Positions 28,542 through 40,415 of a DNA stretch of 64,000 nucleotides are shown piece after piece. Positions within the stretch are counted from its first letter, which is position 1. Each line of letters starts with the position of its first letter. Under the pieces are notes generated by a model. It did no database searches and was not told the DNA's origin. It was given only the letters and a program-made list of their open reading frames with translations. The translations under genes and the position numbers were made by a program. Origin of the DNA: Tetradesmus obliquus (taxonomy: Eukaryota; Chlorophyta; Chlorophyceae; Sphaeropleales; Scenedesmaceae); NCBI GenBank assembly GCA_030272155.1, contig CP126198.1, positions 4,092,001 through 4,156,000 of the forward strand, in the 5' to 3' direction.

Positions 28542-29224
28542 GGCTGCTGACACTGCTGTGCTGGGCAGGCAAAGTGAGCTGGCGCGCGCCTGCTGGATGC
28601 CAGCATGCGCCGTGCGCCTACCTTCACTCCTGCATGCAGAAGCCGCCAGCCAAACACTCGCAGCCGCCTCGGCAGCTGGGTGTCTTTCAGCCTCTGATAA
28701 CTCGCCACCCAGCGGTGCTGCCTGGCATTGGCAGCACCCATGGATTGAGTGATCGGGTCCAGTAGATCATTGTGTGCTGGGTGGTCTGTTTTGACGGCTC
28801 GGGCAGGATATGCAATGCATTCGTTGGAGTAGTGGTTGTCGTTTCTCGTTGTGATGTGTTGCAAAATAGAATGGCAAAGGCTAAGTTGATGGCTGGGTTA
28901 CGTTATGTATGCATGCGCGTGGGTAGCAGAGTATGATTATGTGCGCAGGCATGTGATGATAAGTTTGCGTGTGTGGTGATGTGTGTCTGTGTTGGTGTCA
29001 TTTTTTTTACATATTGCCACATGTCTCATAGGGGTATGTTCGGTCAATAGCAGGATGTGCTTTGCATGAAGTGGAGAGTCTATGAATAGACAGGTGGCGA
29101 TTGTCTGTGTCGACAATCAGTCATTCATAAATAGGCGTCTTGTGTGTGTGTCGTAATGCTGCCTGTAAGGTGCAGCTTTTAGAGGTGTGCAAGTCACCAT
29201 GCATGGATAGCTGACAGCTACACT

Positions 29225-29491
29225 ATGGACAGCTTTTGTTTCAAGGGCCAGTCACGGTCTGTCACACATCACAGGACGTCATTGCGTGACTGTGATTTTA
29301 GTGGAGTCTGGGCACTCGGTCAGGTCCTGGATGCCTTTCGGGGCTGCCCCGCACGGGGCTGTCTGCATGATCGTGTGACAGCGTCTCTTGGTACAAGAGA
29401 CCTGTGGGGTGAGTGCGGAACAGGTTGCCTCACTCTCTCAATGGATCTTTTTGTGGAGCAAGTGCACAGTTATGTAGGTCAGCCCTTGTAA
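29225..29491 (+). CDS. 88-aa ORF of the LINE 3' region (LINE J copy)
   Basis: Intact from ATG; the extension upstream is lost as in LINE E (GCATGGATAG). See 2647-2913. Confidence 0.3.
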   Translation: MDSFCFKGQSRSVTHHRTSLRDCDFSGVWALGQVLDAFRGCPARGCLHDRVTASLGTRDLWGECGTGCLTLSMDLFVEQVHSYVGQPL

Positions 29492-30053
29492 CTTTCTTGC
29501 TTCAAAAAAAAAAAAAAAAAAAAAAATCTAAAAGCTGCACCTTACAGGCAGCATTACGACACACACACAAGACGCCTATTTATAGGTGACTGATTGTCGA
29601 CACAGACAATCGCCACCTGTCTATTCATAGACTCTCCACTTCATGCAAAGCACATCCTGCTATTGACCGAACATACCCCTATGAGACATGTGGCAATATG
29701 TAAAAAAAATGACACCAACACAGACACACATCACCACACACGCAAACTTATCATCACATGCCTGCGCACATAATCATACTCTGCTACCCACGCGCATGCA
29801 TACATAACGTAACCCAGCCATCAACTTAGCCTTTGCCATTCTATTTTGCAACACATCACAACGAGAAACGACAACCACTACTCCAACGAATGCATTGCAT
29901 ATCCTGCCCGAGCCGTCAAAACAGACCACCACGCCACCTATACCCGTGCCCAACCCATCACTCACATGCCAGCCGTGCCGGCCCGAATATTGATGCGACC
30001 ATCGGTGCCCACCCTATACAGTGCTCCCCACTTCTGCCAAAAGTCAACAAGTT

Positions 30054-30131
30054 TTTTTTTTTTTTTTTTTTTTGAAGCAAGAAAGTTACAAGGGCTGACC
30101 TACATAACTGTGCACTTGCTCCACAAAAAGA
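30054..30131 (-). mobile_element. LINE tail in LINE K (first of a pair at one target)
   Basis: Poly(T) from 30052 plus tail to CACAAAAAGA, flanked by TCAACAAGTT at 30044-30053 and 30132-30141. Confidence 0.88.
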
Positions 30132-30141
30132 TCAACAAGTT

Positions 30142-30269
30142 TTTTTTTTTTTTTTTTTTTGAAGCAAGAAAGTTACAAGGGCTGACCTACATAACTGTGC
30201 ACTTGCTCCACAAAAAGATCCATTGAGAGAGTGAAGCAACCTGTTCAGCACTCACCCCACAGGTCAAGA
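30142..30269 (-). mobile_element. LINE tail in LINE K (second of a pair)
   Basis: It inserted at the second copy of TCAACAAGTT; a third copy follows at 30270-30279. The tail reaches CCCCACAGGTC. Confidence 0.86.
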
Positions 30270-30315
30270 TCAACAAGTTTGATTCAGGCGACCTTCCTTG
30301 CAGCCATGCAAACGG

Positions 30316-30380
30316 AGCAAGTGCAAAGTTATGTAGGTCAGCCCTTGTAACTTTCTTGCTTAAAAAAAAAAAAAAAAAAA
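30316..30380 (+). mobile_element. Short + strand LINE tail in LINE K
   Basis: 46 nt of LINE 3' end plus about 19 A, with TSD TGCAAACGG at 30307-30315 and 30381-30389. Confidence 0.88.
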
Positions 30381-30529
30381 TGCAAACGGTATCCCACAAC
30401 CCAACCTAACATCTACTTCCACCCTATCCCATTCCCTCTGAATTTGCTGCCGTAGCTCTGCCAGAAACCTGCACGCCACAGCCTTAGCAGCGTATGAAGA
30501 GCTGCCCGGCTCGCCAGCTGCAAACCGTT

Positions 30530-30548
30530 TTTTTTTTCTTTTTTTTGG
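30530..30548 (-). mobile_element. Poly(T)-only insertion in LINE K
   Basis: A T-run with one C, ending GG, flanked by the 15-bp duplication CAGCTGCAAACCGTT at 30515-30529 and 30549-30563. It holds no LINE body sequence. Confidence 0.82.
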
Positions 30549-30571
30549 CAGCTGCAAACCGTTGGCTGCCC

Positions 30572-30610
<39 letters not shown>

Positions 30611-30612
<2 letters not shown>

Positions 30613-30681
30613 TTTTTTTTTTTTTTTTTTTTTTTTTGAAGCAAGAAAGTTACAAGGGCTGACCTACATAACTGTGCACTT
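30611..30681 (-). mobile_element. LINE tail in the CTG run of LINE K
   Basis: 27-nt poly(T) plus tail to GTGCACTT, followed by a short GCTGCTTC bridge into the next poly(T). Confidence 0.8.
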
Positions 30682-30690
30682 GCTGCTTCT

Positions 30691-31308
30691 TTTTTTTTTT
30701 TTTTTTTTTTTTTTGAAGCAAGAAAGTTACAAGGGCTGACCTACATAACTTTGCACTTGCTCCACAAAAAGATCCATTGAGAGAGTGAGGCAACCTGTTC
30801 CGCACTCACCCCACACGTCTCTTGTACCAAGAGACGCTGTCACACGATCATGCAGACAGCCCCGTGCGGGGCAGCCCCGAAAGGCATCCAGGACCTGACC
30901 GAGCGCCCAGACTCAACTAAAATCACAGTGACGCAATGACGTCCTGTGATGTGTGACAGACCGTGACTGGCCCTTGAAACAAAAGCTGTCCATAGTGTAG
31001 CTGTCAGCTATCAATGCATGGTGACTTGCACACCTCTAAAAGCTGCACCTCACAAGCAGCATTACGACACACACACTCACAAGACGCCTATTTATAGGTG
31101 AGTGATTGTCGACACAGACAATCACCACCTGTCTATTCATAGACTCGCCACTTCATGCAAAGCACATCCTGCTATTGACCGAACATACCCCTATGAAACA
31201 AGTGGCATTATGTAAAACTTGACACCAACACAGACACATATAACCACACACACAAACTTATCAGCACATGCCTGAACACATCATCATACTCTGCTACCCA
31301 CACGCATG
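30691..31308 (-). mobile_element. Diverged LINE 3' UTR copy in LINE K
   Basis: Poly(T) 30691-30714, then about 590 nt of 3' UTR with LINE B-type variants (CACATATAACCACACACACA). Its small ORF is broken: a C-to-A change makes TTTAGTTGAG, an in-frame TGA after DFS. It is the only broken small ORF among the long copies. Confidence 0.85.
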
Positions 31309-31800
31309 CTGCTGCTGTTGCTGTTGTCCTCCGCACCGCTGTTGCTGTGGCTCTGCGATTGCAAACTGCTGCCTGCATTGCGGCTGCTGCCGCCCTCGCT
31401 ACCACCCGCACTGGCCACAGTCACGCCAGCCCTGCTGCTGCTGCAGCGCACCACCCAAATGGATTCCAGCAGCAGCAGACGCAGCTGCGTCCACAACTGC
31501 TGCTGCCCTGCTGGCGGCGCCCACACACTGAAGTCATCCAGCAGCAGCAGACGGCTGTTATTAACAGGGACCACTGCTCCTGGCTGCACACGCTGCCACA
31601 CCTGTTGCGCATACCACTGCCACACTGCTGCAGCTATTGGGCACTCCACAAACAAGTGGGTGAGGGTCTCCAGTTGCTGCGGCTGCTGACACTGCTGTGC
31701 TGGGCAGGCAAAGTGAGCCGGCGCGCGCCTGCTGGATGCCAGCATGCGCCGTGCGCCTACCTTCACTCCTGCATGCAGAAGCCGCCAGCCAAACACTCGC
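31309..31800 (-). pseudogene. LINE K ORF2 C-terminal fragment
   Basis: It covers the Ser-rich run back to the FGWRLLHAG block. It then reads out of the LINE into satellite codons at 31801. Confidence 0.8.
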
Positions 31801-32411
31801 TGGAAACTTACTGGTCGGCTAAAATTCCTACTGGACGCTTTTGTCCCGTACGTTGCATCAACAAACATATAAGGCCCTCACCTGCCTAGGACCGACATGG
31901 GAAAGTAAGCGCAGCGGCATTTGAAATGTCGCTACGGTTGAATTTTCGGGCCGGCACGCCTAGTGGCCCATTATGAACAGCTGCTGGTTGTGCATCGAGC
32001 AAGTTAATTTATTGTTATAACTCTTTGTAAAATGTTTATTTATCAGATTTGAAGCCGTTCCAATGTCCTGGCTGCAGGAAGCGGGTTGGCGAGGGTGTCG
32101 GTGCACTTCCACTGGAACCTTACTGGTCGGCTAAAATTCCTACTGGACGCTTTTGTCCCGTACGTTGCATCAACAAACATATAAGGCCCTCACCTGCCTA
32201 GGACCGACATGGGAAAGTAAGCGCAGCGGCATTTGAAATGTCGCTACGGTTGAATTTTCGGGCCGGCACGCCTAGTGGCCCATTATGAACAGCTGCTGGT
32301 TGTGCATCGAGCAAGTTAATTTGTTGTTGTAACTCTTTGTGAAATGTTTATTTATAAAATTTGAAGCCGTTCCAATGTCCTGGCTGCAGGAAGCGGGTTG
32401 GCGAGGGTGTC

Positions 32412-32863
32412 TTTTTTTTTTTTTTTTTTTTGAAGCAAGAAAGTTACAAGGGCTGACCTACATAACTGTGCACTTGGCGAGGGTGTCGGTGCACTTCCAC
32501 TGGAAACTTACTGGTCGGCTAAAATTCCTACTGGACGTCCCGTACGTTGCATCAACAAACATATAAGGCCCTCACCTGCCTAGGACGGACATGGGAAAGT
32601 AAGCGCAGCGGCATTTGAAATGTCGCTACGGTTGAATTTTTAGTGGAGTCTGGGCACTCGGTCAGGTCCTGGATGCCTTTCGGGGCTGCCCCGCACGGGG
32701 CTGTCTGCATGATCGTGTGACAGCGTCTCTTGGTACAAGAGACCTGTGGGGTGAGTGCGGAACAGGTTGCCTCTCTCTCTCAATGGATCTTTTTGTGGAG
32801 CAAGTGCACAGTTATGTAGGTCAGCCCTTGTAACTTTCTTGCTTCAAAAAAAAAAAAAAATAA
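32412..32863. mobile_element. T1 + T3 LINE-tail cassette
   Basis: T1 32412-32475 (20 T) and T3 32639-32863, poly(A) 32846-32860 followed by TAATG. T3 carries CCTCTCTCTCTC instead of CCTCACTCTCTC, shared with 37906 and 41632, marking a sub-lineage. Confidence 0.88.
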
Positions 32864-33654
32864 TGTCGCTACGGTTGAATTGTCGGGCCGGCACGCCTAG
32901 TGGCCCATTATGAACAGCTGCTGGTTGTGCATCGAGCAAGTTAATTTGTTGTTGTAACTCTTTGTGAAATGTTTATTTATGAAATTTGAAGCCGTTCCAA
33001 TGTCCTGGCTGCAGGAAGCGGGTTGGCGAGGGTGTCGGTGCACTTCCACTGGAACCTTACTGGTCGGCTAAAATTCCTACTGGACGCTTTTGTCCCGTAC
33101 GTTGCATCAACAAACATATAAGGCCCTCACCTGCCTAGGACCGACATGGGAAAGTAAGCGCAGCGGCATTTGAAATGTCGCTACGGTTGAATTGTCGGGC
33201 CGGCACGCCTAGTGGCCCATTATGAACAGCTGCTGGTTGTGCATCGAGCAAGTTAATTTGTTGTTGTAACTCTTTGTGAAATGTTTATTTATAAAATTTG
33301 AAGCCGTTCCAATGTCCTGGCTGCAGGAAGCGGGTTGGCGAGGGTGTCGGTGCACTTCCACTGGAAACTTACTGGTCGGCTAAAATTCCTACTGGACGTC
33401 CCGTACGTTGCATCAACAAACATATAAGGCCCTCACCTGCCTAGGACCGACATGGGAAAGTAAGCGCAGCGGCATTTGAAATGTCGCTACGGTTGAATTG
33501 TCGGGCCGGCACGCCTAGTGGCCCATTATGAACAGCTGCTGGTTGTGCATCGAGCAAGTTAATTTGTTGTTGTAACTCTTTGTGAAATGTTTATTTATAA
33601 AATTTGAAGCCGTTCCAATGTCCTGGCTGCAGGAAGCGGGTTGGCGAGGGTGTC

Positions 33655-34110
33655 TTTTTTTTTTTTTTTTTTTTTTGAAGAAAGAAAGTTACAAGGGCTG
33701 ACCTACATAACTGTGCACTTGGCGAGGGTGTCGGTGCACTTCCACTGGAAACTTACTGGTCGGCTAAAATTCCTACTGGACGTCCCGTACGTTGCATCAA
33801 CAAACATATAAGGCCCTCACCTGCCTAGGACCGACATGGGAAAGTAAGCGCAGCGGCATTTGAAATGTCGCTACGGTTGAATTTTTAGTGGAGTCTGGGC
33901 ACTCGGTCAGGTCCTGGATGCCTTTCGGGGCTGCCCCGCACGGGGCTGTCTGCATGATCGTGTGACAGCGTCTCTTGGTACAAGAGACCTGTGGGGTGAG
34001 TGCGGAACAGGTTGCCTCACTCTCTCAATGGATCTTTTTGTGGAGCAAGTGCACAGTTATGTAGGTCAGCCCTTGTAACTTTCTTGCTTCAAAAAAAAAA
34101 AAAAAAAAAA
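33655..34110. mobile_element. T1 + T3 cassette with rearranged right junction
   Basis: T1 33655-33720 has GAAGAAAG in place of GAAGCAAG. T3 33884-34110 ends in about 20 A and joins TATAAAATTTGAAGCC rather than the usual TGTCGCTACGG, so satellite between these points was lost by recombination or deletion. Confidence 0.85.
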
Positions 34111-35131
34111 TATAAAATTTGAAGCCGTTCCAATGTCCTGGCTGCAGGAAGCGGGTTGGCGAGGGTGTCGGTGCACTGCCACTGGAACCTTACTGGTCGG
34201 CTAAAATTCCTACTGGACGCTTTTGTCCCGTACGTTGCATCAACAAACATATAAGGCCCTCACCTGCCTAGGACCGACATGGGAAAGTAAGCGCAGCGGC
34301 ATTTGAAATGTCGCTACGGTTGAATTTTCGGGCCGGCACGCCTAGTGGCCCATTATGAACAGCTGCTGGTTGTGCATCGAGCAAGTTAATTTGTTGTTGT
34401 AACTCTTTGTGAAATGTTTATTTATAAAATTTGAAGCCGTTCCAATGTCCTGGCTGCAGGAAGTGGGTTGGCGAGGGTGTCGGTGCACTTCCACTGGAAA
34501 CTTACTGGTCGGCTAAAATTCCTACTGGACGCTTTTGTCCCGTACGTTGCATCAACAAACATATAAGGCCCTCACCTGCCTAGGACCGACATGGGAAAGT
34601 AAGCGCAGCGGCATTTGAAATGTCGCTACGGTTGAATTTTCGGGCCGGCACGCCTAGTGGCCCATTATGAACAGCTGCTGGTTGTGCATCGAGCAAGTTA
34701 ATTTATTGTTATAACTCTTTGTAAAATGTTTATTTATGAAATTTGAAGCCGTTCCAATGTCCTGGCTGCAGGAAGCGGGTTGGCGAGGGTGTCGGTGCAC
34801 TTCCACTGGAACCTTACTGGTCGGCTAAAATTCCTACTGGACGCTTTTGTCCCGTACGTTGCATCAACAAACATATAAGGCCCTCACCTGCCTAGGACCG
34901 ACATGGGAAAGTAAGCGCAGCGGCATTTGAAATGTCGCTACGGTTGAATTGTCGGGCCGGCACGCCTAGTGGCCCATTATGAACAGCTGCTGGTTGTGCA
35001 TCGAGCAAGTTAATTTGTTGTTGTAACTCTTTGTGAAATGTTTATTTATCAGATTTGAAGCCGTTCCAATGTCCTGGCTGCAGGAAGCGGGTTGGCGAGG
35101 GTGTCGGTGCACCGCCACTGGAAACTTACTG

Positions 35132-35171
35132 CTCAAAAAAAAACTGCTTGCTAAATAAATAAAAAACAAAA
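35132..35171. repeat. A-rich insert in HOR unit 1
   Basis: CTCAAAAAAAAACTGCTTGC then AAATAAATAAAAAACAAAA between two CTTACTG copies. Confidence 0.75.
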
Positions 35172-36420
35172 CTTACTGGTCGGCTAAAATTCCTACTGGA
35201 CGCTTTTGTCCCGTACGTTGCATCAACAAACATATAAGGCCCTCACCTGCCTAGGACCGACATGGGAAAGTAAGCGCAGCGGCATTTGAAATGTCGCTAC
35301 GGTTGAATTGTCGGGCCGGCACGCCTAGTGGCCCATTATGAACAGCTGCTGGTTGTGCATCGAGCAAGTTAATTTGTTGTTGTAACTCTTTGTGAAATGT
35401 TTATTTATAAAATTTGAAGCCGTTCCAATGTCCTGGCTGCAGGAAGCGGGTTGGCGAGGGTGTCGGTGCACTTCCACTGGAAACTTACTGGTCGGCTAAA
35501 ATTCCTACTGGACGTCCCGTACGTTGCATCAACAAACATATAAGGCCCTCACCTGCCTAGGACCGACATGGGAAAGTAAGCGCAGCGGCATTTGAAATGT
35601 CGCTACGGTTGAATTGTCGGGCCGGCACGCCTAGTGGCCCATTATGAACAGCTGCTGGTTGTGCATCGAGCAAGTTAATTTGTTGTTGTAACTCTTTGTG
35701 AAATGTTTATTTATAAAATTTGAAGCCGTTCCAATGTCCTGGCTGCAGGAAGTGGGTTGGCGAGGGTGTCGGTGCACTTCCACTGGAAACTTACTGGTCG
35801 GCTAAAATTCCTACTGGACGCTTTTGTCCCGTACGTTGCATCAACAAACATATAAGGCCCTCACCTGCCTAGGACCGACATGGGAAAGTAAGCGCAGCGG
35901 CATTTGAAATGTCGCTACGGTTGAATTTTCGGGCCGGCACGCCTAGTGGCCCATTATGAACAGCTGCTGGTTGTGCATCGAGCAAGTTAATTTATTGTTA
36001 TAACTCTTTGTAAAATGTTTATTTATGAAATTTGAAGCCGTTCCAATGTCCTGGCTGCAGGAAGCGGGTTGGCGAGGGTGTCGGTGCACTTCCACTGGAA
36101 CCTTACTGGTCGGCTAAAATTCCTACTGGACGCTTTTGTCCCGTACGTTGCATCAACAAACATATAAGGCCCTCACCTGCCTAGGACCGACATGGGAAAG
36201 TAAGCGCAGCGGCATTTGAAATGTCGCTACGGTTGAATTGTCGGGCCGGCACGCCTAGTGGCCCATTATGAACAGCTGCTGGTTGTGCATCGAGCAAGTT
36301 AATTTGTTGTTGTAACTCTTTGTGAAATGTTTATTTATCAGATTTGAAGCCGTTCCAATGTCCTGGCTGCAGGAAGCGGGTTGGCGAGGGTGTCGGTGCA
36401 CCGCCACTGGAAACTTACTG

Positions 36421-36460
36421 CTCAAAAAAAAACTGCTTGCTAAATAAATAAAAAACAAAA
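36421..36460. repeat. A-rich insert in HOR unit 2
   Basis: Identical in sequence to the one at 35132-35171. Confidence 0.75.
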
Positions 36461-37677
36461 CTTACTGGTCGGCTAAAATTCCTACTGGACGCTTTTGTCC
36501 CGTACGTTGCATCAACAAACATATAAGGCCCTCACCTGCCTAGGACCGACATGGGAAAGTAAGCGCAGCGGCATTTGAAATGTCGCTACGGTTGAATTGT
36601 CGGGCCGGCACGCCTAGTGGCCCATTATGAACAGCTGCTGGTTGTGCATCGAGCAAGTTAATTTGTTGTTGTAACTCTTTGTGAAATGTTTATTTATAAA
36701 ATTTGAAGCCGTTCCAATGTCCTGGCTGCAGGAAGCGGGTTGGCGAGGGTGTCGGTGCACTTCCACTGGAAACTTACTGGTCGGCTAAAATTCCTACTGG
36801 ACGTCCCGTACGTTGCATCAACAAACATATAAGGCCCTCACCTGCCTAGGACCGACATGGGAAAGTAAGCGCAGCGGCATTTGAAATGTCGCTACGGTTG
36901 AATTGTCGGGCCGGCACGCCTAGTGGCCCATTATGAACAGCTGCTGGTTGTGCATCGAGCAAGTTAATTTGTTGTTGTAACTCTTTGTGAAATGTTTATT
37001 TATAAAATTTGAAGCCGTTCCAATGTCCTGGCTGCAGGAAGCGGGTTGGCGAGGGTGTCGGTGCACTTCCACTGGAAACTTACTGGTCGGCTAAAATTCC
37101 TACTGGACGTCCCGTACGTTGCATCAACAAACATATAAGGCCCTCACCTGCCTAGGACCGACATGGGAAAGTAAGCGCAGCGGCATTTGAAATGTCGCTA
37201 CGGTTGAATTGTCGGGCCGGCACGCCTAGTGGCCCATTATGAACAGCTGCTGGTTGTGCATCGAGCAAGTTAATTTGTTGTTGTAACTCTTTGTGAAATG
37301 TTTATTTATAAAATTTGAAGCCGTTCCAATGTCCTGGCTGCAGGAAGCGGGTTGGCGAGGTTGTCGGTGCACTTCCACTGGAAACTTACTGGTCGGCTAA
37401 AATTCCTACTGGACGCTTTTGTCCCGTACGTTGCATCAACAAACATATAAGGCCCTCACCTGCCTAGGACCGACATGGGAAAGTAAGCGCAGCGGCATTT
37501 GAAATGTCGCTACGGTTGAATTGTCGGGCCGGCACGCCTAGTGGCCCATTATGAACAGCTGCTGGTTGTGCATCGAGCAAGTTAATTTGTTGTTGTAACT
37601 CTTTGTGAAATGTTTATTTATAAAATTTGAAGCCGTTCCAATGTCCTGGCTGCAGGAAGCGGGTTGGCGAGGGTGTC

Positions 37678-38129
37678 TTTTTTTTTTTTTTTTTTTTTGA
37701 AGCAAGAAAGTTACAAGGGCTGACCTACATAACTGTGCACTTGGCGAGGGTGTCGGTGCACTTCCACTGGAAACTTACTGGTCGGCTAAAATTCCTACTG
37801 GACGTCCCGTACGTTGCATCAACAAACATATAAGGCCCTCACCTGCCTAGGACGGACATGGGAAAGTAAGCGCAGCGGCATTTGAAATGTCGCTACGGTT
37901 GAATTTTTAGTGGAGTCTGGGCACTCGGTCAGGTCCTGGATGCCTTTCGGGGCTGCCCCGCACGGGGCTGTCTGCATGATCGTGTGACAGCGTCTCTTGG
38001 TACAAGAGACCTGTGGGGTGAGTGCGGAACAGGTTGCCTCTCTCTCTCAATGGATCTTTTTGTGGAGCAAGTGCACAGTTATGTAGGTCAGCCCTTGTAA
38101 CTTTCTTGCTTCAAAAAAAAAAAAAATAA
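37678..38129. mobile_element. T1 + T3 LINE-tail cassette
   Basis: T1 37678-37742 (21 T), T3 37906-38129. It shares the CCTCTCTCTCTC and GGACGGACATGG variants with 32412-32863, so the two are duplicates. Confidence 0.87.
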
Positions 38130-38614
38130 TGTCGCTACGGTTGAATTGTCGGGCCGGCACGCCTAGTGGCCCATTATGAACAGCTGCTGGTTGTGCATCG
38201 AGCAAGTTAATTTGTTGTTGTAACTCTTTGTGAAATGTTTATTTATGAAATTTGAAGCCGTTCCAATGTCCTGGCTGCAGGAAGCGGGTTGGCGAGGGTG
38301 TCGGTGCACTTCCACTGGAACCTTACTGGTCGGCTAAAATTCCTACTGGACGCTTTTGTCCCGTACGTTGCATCAACAAACATATAAGGCCCTCACCTGC
38401 CTAGGACCGACATGGGAAAGTAAGCGCAGCGGCATTTGAAATGTCGCTACGGTTGAATTGTCGGGCCGGCACGCCTAGTGGCCCATTATGAACAGCTGCT
38501 GGTTGTGCATCGAGCAAGTTAATTTGTTGTTGTAACTCTTTGTGAAATGTTTATTTATAAAATTTGAAGCCGTTTCAATGTCCTGGCTGCAGGAAGCGGG
38601 TTGGCGAGGGTGTC

Positions 38615-39157
38615 TTTTTTTTTTTTTTTTTTTGAAGCAAGAAAGTTACAAGGGCTGACCTACATAACTGTGCACTTGGCGAGGGTGTCGGTGCACTTCC
38701 ACTGGAAACTTACTGGTCGGCTAAAATTCCTACTGGACGTCCCGTACGTTGCATCAACAAACATATAAGGCCCTCACCTGCCTAGGACCGACATGGGAAA
38801 GTAAGCGCAGCGGCATTTTTTTTTTTTTTTTTTTTTTTGGAAGCAAGAAAGTTACAAGGGCTGACCTACATAACTGTGCACTTGCTCCACAAAAAGATCC
38901 ATTGCGGCATTTGAAATGTCGCTACGGTTGAATTTTTAGTGGAGTCTGGGCACTCGGTCAGGTCCTGGATGCCTTTCGGGGCTGCCCCGCACGGGGCTGT
39001 CTGCATGATCGTGTGACAGCGTCTCTTGGTACAAGAGACCTGTGGGGTGAGTGCGGAACAGGTTGCCTCACTCTCTCAATGGATCTTTTTGTGGAGCAAG
39101 TGCACAGTTATGTAGGTCAGCCCTTGTAACTTTCTTGCTTCAAAAAAAAAAAAAAAA
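38615..39157. mobile_element. T1 + T2 + T3 LINE-tail cassette
   Basis: T1 38615-38677; T2 38815-38903 (minus; poly(T), GGAAGCAAG, tail to GATCCATT, with flank GCGGCATT duplicated); T3 38935-39157. This is the three-insertion arrangement that defines the 1340-bp HOR further right. Confidence 0.88.
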
Positions 39158-39628
39158 TAATGTCGCTACGGTTGAATTGTCGGGCCGGCACGCCTAGTGG
39201 CCCATTATGAACAGCTGCTGGTTGTGCATCGAGCAAGTTAATTTGTTGTTGTAACTCTTTGTGAAATGTTTATTTATGAAATTTGAAGCCGTTCCAATGT
39301 CCTGGCTGCAGGAAGCGGGTTGGCGAGGGTGTCGGTGCACTTCCACTGGAAACTTACTGGTCGGCTAAAATTCCTACTGGACGCTTTTGTCCCGTACGTT
39401 GCATCAACAAACATATAAGGCCCTCACCTGCCTAGGACCGACATGGGAAAGTAAGCGCAGCGGCATTTGAAATGTCGCTACGGTTGAATTGTCGGGCCGG
39501 CACGCCTAGTGGCCCATTATGAACAGCTGCTGGTTGTGCATCGAGCAAGTTAATTTGTTGTTGTAACTCTTTGTGAAATGTTTATTTATAAAATTTGAAG
39601 CCGTTCCAATGTCCTGGCTGCAGGAAGC

Positions 39629-39661
<33 letters not shown>

Positions 39662-39672
39662 AAGCAAGAAAG

Positions 39673-39939
39673 TTACAAGGGCTGACCTACATAACTGTGC
39701 ACTTGCTCCACAAAAAGATCCATTGAGAGAGTGAGGCAACCTGTTCCGCACTCACCCCACAGGTCTCTTGTACCAAGAGACGCTGTCACACGATCATGCA
39801 GACAGCCCCGTGCGGGGCAGCCCCGAAAGGCATCCAGGACCTGACCGAGTGCCCAGACTCCACTAAAATCACAGTCACGCAATGACGTCCTGTGATGTGT
39901 GACAGACCGTGACTGGCCCTTGAAACAAAAGCTGTCCAT
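39673..39939 (-). CDS. 88-aa ORF of the LINE 3' region (LINE L copy)
   Basis: Intact. See 2647-2913. Confidence 0.3.
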   Translation of the reverse strand: MDSFCFKGQSRSVTHHRTSLRDCDFSGVWALGQVLDAFRGCPARGCLHDRVTASLGTRDLWGECGTGCLTLSMDLFVEQVHSYVGQPL

Positions 39940-40415
39940 AGTGTAGCTGTCAGCTATCAATGCATGGTGACTTGCACACCTCTAAAAGCTGCACCTTACA
40001 GGCAGCATTACGACACACACACAAGACGCCTATTTATAGGTGACTGATTGTCGACACAGACAATCGCCACCTGTCTATTCATAGACTCTCCACTTCATGC
40101 AAAGCACATCCTGCTATTGACCGAACATACCCCTATGAGACATGTGGCAATATGTAAAAAAAATGACACCAACACAGACACACATATACACACACGCAAA
40201 CTTATCAGCACATGCCTGCGCACATAATCATACTCTGCTACCCACGCGCATGCATACATAACGTAACCCAGCCATCAACTTAGCCTTTGCCATTCTATTT
40301 TGCAACACATCACAACGAGGAACGACAACCACTACTCCAACGAATGCATTGCATATCCTGCCCGAGCCGTCAAAACAGACCACCACGCCACCTATACCCG
40401 TGCCCAACCCATCAC

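Larger units (their letters stand above)
26900..28779 (-). mobile_element. LINE I, minus strand, nested in LINE J
   Basis: Poly(T) 26900-26932, complete 3' UTR (26933-27687), ORF2 C terminus to 28779, 5'-truncated. It is itself interrupted at 28001-28084 and 28476-28541. Confidence 0.88.
27688..28779 (-). pseudogene. LINE I ORF2 C-terminal fragments
   Basis: Coding pieces 27688-28000, 28085-28475 and 28555-28779, from upstream of the zf-RVT-like region to the usual stop. Two tail insertions break it. The CACTTTGCC codons and the HLFVECP block are preserved. Confidence 0.8.
26877..29526 (+). mobile_element. LINE J, + strand 3' UTR, split by LINE I
   Basis: Segments at about 26877-26903 (TATAGGTGGCGTGG and on) and 28780-29526, ending in poly(A) 29504-29526. 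The split site carries the 13-bp TSD GGTGGTCTGTTTT at 26891-26903 and 28780-28792. The same target sequence is interrupted in LINE C at 22242. Confidence 0.82.
29527..31800 (-). mobile_element. LINE K, minus strand, with six nested tails
   Basis: It starts inside the 3' UTR (CTAAAAGCTGCACC) directly after the LINE J poly(A), without its own poly(T), so its 3' end was lost or rearranged. UTR and ORF2 C-terminal sequence continue between insertions at 30054-30131, 30142-30269, 30316-30380, 30530-30548, 30611-30681 and 30691-31308. The coding part from 31309 ends at CACTCG (31800), joined to satellite TGGAAACTTACTGG. Confidence 0.8.
31801..34700 (+). repeat. Satellite block 3a with T1-T3 cassettes
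   Basis: 312/306-bp monomers with the GGAACCTTACTGG variant common. Two LINE-tail cassettes are embedded (32412-32863 and 33655-34110). No gene is supported. Confidence 0.95.
34700..37300 (+). repeat. Satellite HOR, period 1289 bp
   Basis: Two near-identical units, recognisable by the A-rich insert at 35132 and again at 36421 (1289 bp apart), and by matched variants on both sides. Arithmetic: 3 x 312 + 306 + about 47 bp for the insert = 1289. Confidence 0.88.
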
